This document shows positions 59,056 through 64,000 of a stretch of DNA of 64,000 bases, one piece after another (position 1 is the stretch's first letter; each line of letters begins with the position of its first letter). The stretch comes from JAPLJC01 sp052326585 (GTDB taxonomy: Bacteria > Desulfobacterota > Desulfobaccia > Desulfobaccales > 0-14-0-80-60-11). A program made the position numbers and the translations under genes. Below the pieces are notes generated by a model. The model worked only from the letters and a program-made list of their open reading frames with translations, had not been told where the DNA came from and did not search any database. The stretch spans positions 1 to 64,000 of the forward strand of contig JBKQLU010000038.1 in the NCBI GenBank assembly GCA_052326585.1. Direction: 5' to 3'.

Positions 59056-59766
59056 TCAGGGCCTTCTTTTACGCCTTGCCGGCGCCTTTTTGGGGCGCGG
59101 TTTCCCCATTTCCTGCTTCTCTTCCTCACTCCCTGCTTGCCCTGGTTCGGGGGACAGGTTATGAGGCCGCGCCTGTAATGCTTGACGCTGTTGCGGCGTC
59201 AATTGCTGACGCCGACTCCGGATGCCCTGGCGGCGTGCTGGCAAACTGCCTGGGCGCCGGTCTCTCAGGCCCTCCCGGGGCTCTGGCGGCCGGTTCTCGG
59301 GTTGTGCCTGGACCGCGGGGTGATTTTCGGGCGCCTTGATTTGCTGCTGCTCCTGAAGTCTCCGGCGGGTTTCCGGCGTCACGTCTCGAAACTGCCGCCA
59401 CCACGCCCGTATCTGCTGCCGGCGATCCTCGGGGAGGCTCTGGTACTGGTCATAACTTTGCCGGATGCGATCCTGCTGCTCCGGGGGAGTCTGCTGCCAC
59501 TGTTTGAATTGTTCAAGTACCGCAGACCGCTCTTCCGGCGACAGGTTCAGCCATTGACGTGAATTGTCTGACAGGCGCTGGCGGAGGCCGGTAGGCAGTG
59601 AGTTCCACTTATCCTTGAAGGATGCTAGAAGTTGTTGCTGATCAGGGGAGATCTCGCCCCAGGCAGGCACAGGCACGGGATTCTGTCCGCTGGCTGCCGC
59701 GGCAGCGCCCAGCGTCAGCAGCAGGCAGGCCAAGAGGGCTGCTATGGTCTTGGTAATTGAGTGCAT
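59056..59766 (-). CDS. Exported DUF3106 protein
   Basis: 236 residues with a signal peptide (ITKTIAALLACLLLTLGAAAAASG). Residues about 35-135 consist of DUF3106-type units rich in L-P-P-E-x-R and W (LSPEERSAVLEQFKQWQQTPPEQQ, SLPEDRRQQIRAWWRQF), then a Pro/Arg/Gln-rich, probably disordered and basic tail. Function unknown. It is the third gene of an operon behind an ECF sigma factor and a DUF3619-like protein, a recurring arrangement that suggests envelope-stress signalling. Confidence 0.8.
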   Translation of the reverse strand: MHSITKTIAALLACLLLTLGAAAAASGQNPVPVPAWGEISPDQQQLLASFKDKWNSLPTGLRQRLSDNSRQWLNLSPEERSAVLEQFKQWQQTPPEQQDRIRQSYDQYQSLPEDRRQQIRAWWRQFRDVTPETRRRLQEQQQIKAPENHPAVQAQPENRPPEPREGLRDRRPGSLPARRQGIRSRRQQLTPQQRQALQARPHNLSPEPGQAGSEEEKQEMGKPRPKKAPARRKRRP

Positions 59767-59834
59767 CTCGGTCCCGATCCTGTGGTCTATTTATTCTGTT
59801 ATTGCTTCCATTTGCCGCCTGAGGCCTCGCCAGC

Positions 59835-60182
59835 CTAACCTCCCTTCATGACATCCCGGTTCTTTTCCAGCCAGGCGTAAAACTTCAGGTCCTTAAAAAA
59901 TTCCAGATTCTTTTCTGATGAGATCATTGCCAGCACTTCCCGCTGTTCTGCCGTGGCTGGGGGCGGGACCGAGCGGAAAGTGCTCATCAGGGCCAGGAAG
60001 ACTACCGCCGCGGTGGCCAGGCCCAATGCCGGCCAGCGCCAGGGCAGGCGCTTTTGCTTGCCTGCCTCGAGGGCTCTGGCCCTCGCCGCGGCAATCTTTG
60101 CCGTCGTAAGCCCGTCAAGGTCCTCGAGGCTCGCATCCAGGTGGCGTTTGATGTCATCGCACAGGTCTGATTTTCGGTTCAT
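59835..60182 (-). CDS. DUF3619-like single-pass membrane protein, possible anti-sigma factor
   Basis: 115 residues. A cytoplasmic N-terminus with helical CDDIKRHLDASLEDLDGLTTAKIAAARARAL is followed by one membrane helix (PALGLATAAVVFLALMS) and a short outer segment. The family usually follows an ECF sigma gene and may act as its anti-sigma factor. Its ATG overlaps the sigma stop codon by four bases, so translation is coupled. No zinc-binding ZAS motif is seen, so the anti-sigma role is inferred from position. Confidence 0.7.
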   Translation of the reverse strand: MNRKSDLCDDIKRHLDASLEDLDGLTTAKIAAARARALEAGKQKRLPWRWPALGLATAAVVFLALMSTFRSVPPPATAEQREVLAMISSEKNLEFFKDLKFYAWLEKNRDVMKGG

Positions 60183-60709
60183 GGCCAGGTGTCCTCAAGG
60201 TTTTCCTGCAAAGTGTTCAGGGCCCGGGAGTAGTGAGTCTTTACGCTGCCCTGGGAGCAACCCATGGCGGTTGCCGTCTCATTGACGGAGAGCCCCTCCC
60301 AGACACGGAGCAGAAAGACCTGCTGTTGTCTGGGGGGAAGATCCCTTAATACCGTTTCCAATCGCCTCATGGCCTCACCGGTCTTGGCTCCGTGATAAGG
60401 GTCCGGCGTCTCCTGGTCCCTCACCGTCTGGATAGGGTCTTCAGCCTCCCGGTCCTGGTCGTGGCGCCGGCTGGGGAGGAGGGTCACGAAGATCTTCCTG
60501 ACTTTGGCGCGCCGGCCCCAATCCCTGATCTTATTCTGGACGATGCGGTAGAATAAGGGCTTCCACTCCTCCACCGGCTTATGGCCATAGGCCCGGACGA
60601 ATTCAAGCATGGCGTCTTGGAGCACATCATGGGCATCGTCTCTGCTTCCCGTGGCGATCTCGGCCATGCGAAAGGCGCGTCGCTCCACGGATTTGAGGAA
60701 TTGCTCCAT
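60179..60709 (-). CDS. ECF RNA polymerase sigma factor
   Basis: 176 residues. Region 2 contains RMAEIATGSRDDAHDVLQDAMLEFVRAYGHKP and WKPLFYRIVQNKIRDWGRR, and region 4 LPPRQQQVFLLRVWEGLSVNETATAMGCSQGSVKTHYSRALNTL with a clear helix-turn-helix. It should direct RNA polymerase to a small stress regulon, probably including its own operon with the DUF3619-like and DUF3106 genes. Confidence 0.92.
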   Translation of the reverse strand: MEQFLKSVERRAFRMAEIATGSRDDAHDVLQDAMLEFVRAYGHKPVEEWKPLFYRIVQNKIRDWGRRAKVRKIFVTLLPSRRHDQDREAEDPIQTVRDQETPDPYHGAKTGEAMRRLETVLRDLPPRQQQVFLLRVWEGLSVNETATAMGCSQGSVKTHYSRALNTLQENLEDTWP

Positions 60710-60958
60710 AGGATCAGGTTCTGCCGCCTGGGATCGGGTCTCTGTCGATGATAGATCATACCAGACCTTATCTGCCCAGCCCGCTTTTTTTCCTTAAGTG
60801 CTGGAACCGGCCCGGATTAATGAAAAATAGTAATAGCCTGCAAAGTAAGGCGGTCCAGGCCCCGGACTCCCGGCCAAGATTTGGACGGGGGGATTTCGCT
60901 TACTCCGCCCCCCGTCTCGCACTACTGCAGGCGCCGGCTGGCCGCTCTCCAGGTTTGC

Positions 60959-61408
60959 CTATCTCCTGGCCATTCTCTTCCCATGGTTGTGCAGGTCGCG
61001 GTGCAGGTCCGCCCTGTCTGAACGCCGGTCCCGCCGGTCTCCGCGCAGATCGCGGCCATCCTGGTGCAGGTCTCGGCGGTCGGCGCGGCGCTCCCACCGG
61101 TCTTTCCTGAAGTCCCGGCGCTCCCTGCGGAGGTCGTGGCGGTCAGCGGCCGCGGCGCCCTTATTGCCTGATTGGATGTCCTGGTGGAGCTGCTGGCGGT
61201 CGCCCCCAATATCTTTGCGGTCTTGCCGGATATCCTTCCGGTCTTTCCAGAGGTCCTGCCGGTCTTGCCGGATGTCCTGCCGATCCCGCCAAGTGTCATG
61301 CCGGTCCTGCCGGAGGTCACTCACATCCTGCTGAATATCTCCGGCAAATGCCTGGGCTGCCCACAAGATGGCAGTCAATGCCACGATCCCCGCTACGATT
61401 CTTTTCAT
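60959..61408 (-). CDS. Exported Arg/Asp heptad-repeat protein
   Basis: 149 residues with a signal peptide (MKRIVAGIVALTAILWAAQAFA). The rest is almost entirely Asp, Arg, Gln and Lys in a seven-residue pattern of the type DRxD(I/L)Rx, for example DRQDIRQDRQDLWKDRKDI, and in the C-terminal half RRDLHQDGRDLRGDRRDRR. The i,i+4 salt-bridge pattern predicts a long single alpha helix or coiled coil outside the cytoplasm. No known function. The DNA repeats produce long false frames on the + strand. It is close to the sigma-factor operon and may belong to its regulon. Confidence 0.75.
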   Translation of the reverse strand: MKRIVAGIVALTAILWAAQAFAGDIQQDVSDLRQDRHDTWRDRQDIRQDRQDLWKDRKDIRQDRKDIGGDRQQLHQDIQSGNKGAAAADRHDLRRERRDFRKDRWERRADRRDLHQDGRDLRGDRRDRRSDRADLHRDLHNHGKRMARR

Positions 61409-61465
61409 CTGTCGCCTCCCTTTTAGTAGTTGGCCGCATAATGCCGGCTGTTATCTCCTTCAACG

Positions 61466-61525
61466 CAGGGGGAGGCGTTTGGTTGACAAAGATGATGAAA
61501 TTTTTTTTGGCAGGCGGATTTTGCG
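61466..61525. repeat. Short duplicated block, copy 1
   Basis: GGAGGCGTTTGGTTGACA and the following A-rich/T-run part (GATGAA...TTTTTTGGC.AGG.GGATT) recur at 61929-61985 with small changes. The two copies flank the 53-codon ORF at 61686-61847. Confidence 0.7.
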
Positions 61526-61685
61526 TCTCTGGCCAGTCAAGAGAATCGAGCCGCGCCTTGGCGAATCTCCGGGATCGGTTCAGCAAAGGTAGCATGGAGA
61601 TAAAAGGGAATGCTCATCCGGACTGCTGAGGAGAGCCGTACAGAGAATTTCTTGATTATACGATCTAAAGAGGCGCTTCCGGCTT

Positions 61686-61847
61686 TTAAGAATGGGAATA
61701 GTCAACGGCGGCAAGCTTGGCTAGCCGATAAGACATGGCCTGGCGAATTCGCCTTTGCCGGCCCCGAAGAATAGCCAGTCTCAAGAGAGATAAACTCATC
61801 CAGCAGACGACAATGCCCGCGACCAAGCCGCCAAAGAAGACGATCAT
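61686..61847 (-). CDS. Small single-pass membrane protein, 53 residues
   Basis: Starts ATG 61847 with GGAG 9 nt upstream. MIVFFGGLVAGIVVCWMSLSLL is one membrane helix with a small-residue face and is followed by a basic tail (RLAILRGRQRRIRQAMSYRLAK), which fits N-out/C-in topology. No family recognised. The gene is short, so it may be a chance frame, but the helix and positive tail are typical of real small membrane proteins. Confidence 0.5.
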   Translation of the reverse strand: MIVFFGGLVAGIVVCWMSLSLLRLAILRGRQRRIRQAMSYRLAKLAAVDYSHS

Positions 61848-61928
61848 CTCATGTTTCTCCAAGATCTATTTTTTCCGGCCCCATATATAATACTGCCTTG
61901 CGCTGGTTGCTGTCGTCTTACAACGCAT

Positions 61929-61985
61929 CAGGAGGCGTTTGGTTGACAGGAGAATGAATTTTTTGGCCAGGTGGATTCCGGGGCT
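61929..61985. repeat. Short duplicated block, copy 2
   Basis: Second copy of the block at 61466-61525 (GGAGGCGTTTGGTTGACA identical), directly upstream of methylmalonyl-CoA decarboxylase's 3' end on the other strand. Confidence 0.7.
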
Positions 61986-62061
61986 CTTGCCAAGCAAGCA
62001 AATTTCTTGGCAGTCGCCCGAAGCAGCAACGAGAAATCTTGCCAGGAGAGGTTCAGCTTTC

Positions 62062-62871
62062 TCATTCATCCGTGAAGGTGGGCGGGCGTTTCTCGAAAAA
62101 GGCCTGCAAACCCTCTTTGAAGTCCTTACTGCGGTAAGCCTGACGCCGCAGGCTCTGGATTTCTTCGTATTCGTCCGGCGACAGGTCCTTGCTCGACAGC
62201 AGCTTCCGCATCTCCATTTTCAATAAACGCACCACCATGGGAGCGCGGGCCGCAATGGTGCGGCAGATTTCCAGGGTGGTCTCCTCAAGCTTGTCTGGCT
62301 CCACCAGCCGATTGAGCAACCCGAAGCGATAGGCATCCGGCGCCGAAATCGGATTGGCGGTGAAGAGCATCTCTTTAATGATGTGCCCGGGCAATAGCCC
62401 CACAAAATGGTTTAACCCCGCGGTATTGTAAGCTATGCCTATTTTGGCCGGTGTGAAGGCGAAGGTGGCCGTGGGGGTGCCGACCAGGATGTCGCAGGTC
62501 ATTGCCAGCTCGCACGCCCCACCCCAGACGCTTCCCTCGATCATGCCGACCACGGGCATAGGGAGAGTTATCACCCGATGCAGCACCTGCTCAAACGATT
62601 CATCATAGGGCAGAGGATCTGAGCCATCGGGGTGGATATTCCTGAGATCGTGTCCCGCCGACCAGATTTTCGCGCCGGGATAGGCCCGGATAACCGCCAC
62701 GCGCGCCTTTTGTTGTTCGAAGGCGTCGAAGGCCCGCAGCAAACCCTGCAACACGGCTGAACTCAGGCAGTTGCCCTTGTGGGGATCGTTGATGACTGCG
62801 ACGCCGATGCTTTCCTTGATCTCGGTATAGAGCAGATCGTTAGCCGCACCTGTTTCGTTAAGCGGATTCAT
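62062..62871 (-). CDS. scpB: Methylmalonyl-CoA decarboxylase, ScpB-like (enoyl-CoA hydratase family)
   Basis: 269 residues of crotonase fold. AKIWSAGHDLRNIHPDGSDPL, IEGSVWGGACELAMTCDILVG and FAFTPAKIGIAYNTAGLNHF match the methylmalonyl-CoA decarboxylase subgroup, including the His of SAGHD, the oxyanion-hole glycine of GGACE and the Tyr of AYN that is catalytic in E. coli ScpB. It decarboxylates methylmalonyl-CoA to propionyl-CoA. No mutase or CoA-transferase gene is adjacent. Other crotonase reactions cannot be fully excluded. Confidence 0.85.
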   Translation of the reverse strand: MNPLNETGAANDLLYTEIKESIGVAVINDPHKGNCLSSAVLQGLLRAFDAFEQQKARVAVIRAYPGAKIWSAGHDLRNIHPDGSDPLPYDESFEQVLHRVITLPMPVVGMIEGSVWGGACELAMTCDILVGTPTATFAFTPAKIGIAYNTAGLNHFVGLLPGHIIKEMLFTANPISAPDAYRFGLLNRLVEPDKLEETTLEICRTIAARAPMVVRLLKMEMRKLLSSKDLSPDEYEEIQSLRRQAYRSKDFKEGLQAFFEKRPPTFTDE

Positions 62872-63085
62872 TTCTCTGACTCCTTGAAGATAGCCATCAG
62901 GGCTTTGGGATAGACATTCCTCGGGTGGCTGTCAAGCAGACCCCATTTTAGCCATTCCCCGCCAGACGGCACTCGCCGGGAGGGGCCCGAGATGACGCCG
63001 GGGAAGGCGGCGGGCCTTCCCCGGCTGGATAAAAGAGACTTGGGTGCGGGAAGATTCTCGGAGAAGCGGCAAATTATTTTGGATA

Positions 63086-64000
63086 TTAAGGCGAGCTGGC
63101 TGCCTTTTTAGGTAAAGTTCCTTCCGCCACCGCTTGGATCGGCAGGTAGCGCATGCCCAAATCGAAGATCAGGATAGCCATGGCCACCAGGGCCGCGGTC
63201 ATGATAATCTCCACCGCCGAAGGAAAGTAGCCGAACTGGCGGTAGCCGATATAGCCGGTGAGGCTGACGTTGAAGCGGTTCAGCACCACCCCGAAGGCCG
63301 CCAGGCCCGAGGCCCAGTAAAGGCCCTGCGCGGTCCGGCGTATCGCCGGGAAGCACAAGAGCAGGGCCGGCAAGGCCACGGTGCCGAAGAGCTCCACGAA
63401 GAAGAAGAAATGGGGTTTATCCCAAACCCAGACCGCGGCCCCCCGGACATAGAGGTCCGTGACCTTCATGGCAAAGTAGACCAGCAGGGCGATTCCCAGC
63501 CCCTTGCCCAGGTCCGAGAGGATGCCGATTTCCGGCGGCCGCCGGTAGACCCGGGAAGCGATGAGGCTCTCCAGGGTAATGAGGCTCATGCCGCCGATGA
63601 CCGCGCTGACGAAGAAGAGGGGCCCCAGGGCCTGGGTGGCCCACAGGTCGCTCATCTTCTGGGGCAGCAGCAGGAACAGGGCCCCCAGGGAGGACTGGTG
63701 CAGGGTGGAGAGCACGACCCCGGCCACCGCCAGGAACAGGTAGATCTCACGGAAAAACTTGATCCAGTTCTGCTTCTCCCGGCCATAGCGCTCCAGGCCG
63801 ATGATGAACAAGTCGATAGCCAGCACCGTGGTGTAGAGCATGACGCACCAGGAAACCTCGAAGAGGATCGAGTGAGGGTTCCACATCACCATGGGGTGCC
63901 AGATGCGCCAGGGCTGGCCCAGGTCGAAGAAGAGCCCCACCACGAAGATCAGGTAGCCCACGAAGGCCGAGAGCTTGGCAGGCCGCAGCAGGGGCTGGAA
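63086..64000 (-). CDS. NrfD/HybB-type quinone-interacting membrane subunit, 5' end beyond the window
   Basis: At least 304 residues; the frame runs on through the right edge, so the start lies outside. About eight hydrophobic helices are visible, among them WNPHSILFEVSWCVMLYTTVLAID near the N-terminus and STLHQSSLGALFLLLP, a HybB-like stretch, followed by LYWASGLAAFGVVLNRFNVSLTGY. NrfD/HybB proteins exchange electrons or protons between periplasmic redox subunits and the quinone pool. The partner subunits (iron-sulfur, cytochrome or hydrogenase) should lie to the right of the window. Confidence 0.88.
   Translation of the reverse strand, partial: FQPLLRPAKLSAFVGYLIFVVGLFFDLGQPWRIWHPMVMWNPHSILFEVSWCVMLYTTVLAIDLFIIGLERYGREKQNWIKFFREIYLFLAVAGVVLSTLHQSSLGALFLLLPQKMSDLWATQALGPLFFVSAVIGGMSLITLESLIASRVYRRPPEIGILSDLGKGLGIALLVYFAMKVTDLYVRGAAVWVWDKPHFFFFVELFGTVALPALLLCFPAIRRTAQGLYWASGLAAFGVVLNRFNVSLTGYIGYRQFGYFPSAVEIIMTAALVAMAILIFDLGMRYLPIQAVAEGTLPKKAASSP

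Noticed and set aside
60987..61334. Arg/Ser-rich + strand ORF
   Set aside because: It is the reverse frame of the Arg/Asp repeat gene; the minus frame has a signal peptide and clean heptads.

Overview
The window is GC-rich bacterial chromosome from an anaerobe, most plausibly a Desulfobacterota-type (former deltaproteobacterial) lineage. This rests on gene content only: a selenocysteine-dependent glycine-reductase-type system, an NrfD/HybB-type membrane redox subunit, a DsrE-family protein, rubrerythrin, a corrinoid/methyltransferase pair, a standalone molybdopterin enzyme and a methylmalonyl-CoA decarboxylase. No rRNA is present and the assignment is an inference.

Layout. 0-3.1 kb: mreB with only a 38-codon stub of mreC behind it, two copies of a repeat on either side, and a complete tRNA-Lys(CTT) unit with promoter and terminator. 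3.7-9.3 kb: a phage-derived module (tail-fibre fragment, holin-like protein, M15 peptidase, a giant secreted pectate-lyase-like spike and a secreted propeller-like protein). 9.6-17.2 kb: a metal-binding HMA protein, a DUF6600 protein, a dppD/dppF pair split by an AT-rich HARE-HTH gene, a PAS histidine kinase and a FabF-type synthase. 17.6-25.3 kb: methyltransferase, SlyD-like isomerase, acyl-CoA ligase, DUF2062, rsmA, UPF0280, a frameshifted DsrE gene, a small membrane protein and isocitrate dehydrogenase. 25.4-37.2 kb: CBS-ACT protein, plsY, cstA, universal stress protein, rubrerythrin, a MoeA-binding-protein fusion, a LysR regulator, a thioesterase, an exported nitroreductase and two flavoproteins.

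37.4-56.8 kb is the centre of interest: sixteen genes in a row on the + strand. They encode a Tat-exported branched-chain-type ABC importer (five genes), an FCD-GntR regulator, a corrinoid protein, an MtaA-type methyltransferase, a four-domain rhodanese, a standalone molybdopterin enzyme, an SSS symporter, a DASS/SLC13 carrier and then GrdE, GrdB, GrdC and GrdA. GrdB and GrdA each carry an in-frame TGA at the position of the family's selenocysteine, each followed by a small hairpin, and GrdE has a Cys where the pyruvoyl-forming cleavage occurs. No grdD, grdX or thioredoxin genes are linked. A TTGACA promoter at the head of the run overlaps a near-consensus FCD-GntR operator. The layout suggests a substrate-inducible pathway that imports a small compound, may transfer a methyl group and cleaves it reductively to an acyl product; the substrate is unknown.

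56.9-58.9 kb is an AT-rich island (radical SAM/SPASM gene, broken MucR-type regulator, unknown ORF). 59-64 kb holds an ECF sigma / DUF3619-like / DUF3106 operon, an Arg-Asp heptad-repeat protein, a 53-codon membrane ORF between two copies of a short duplication, methylmalonyl-CoA decarboxylase and an NrfD/HybB-like gene cut by the window end. Short repeat families are scattered between genes throughout.
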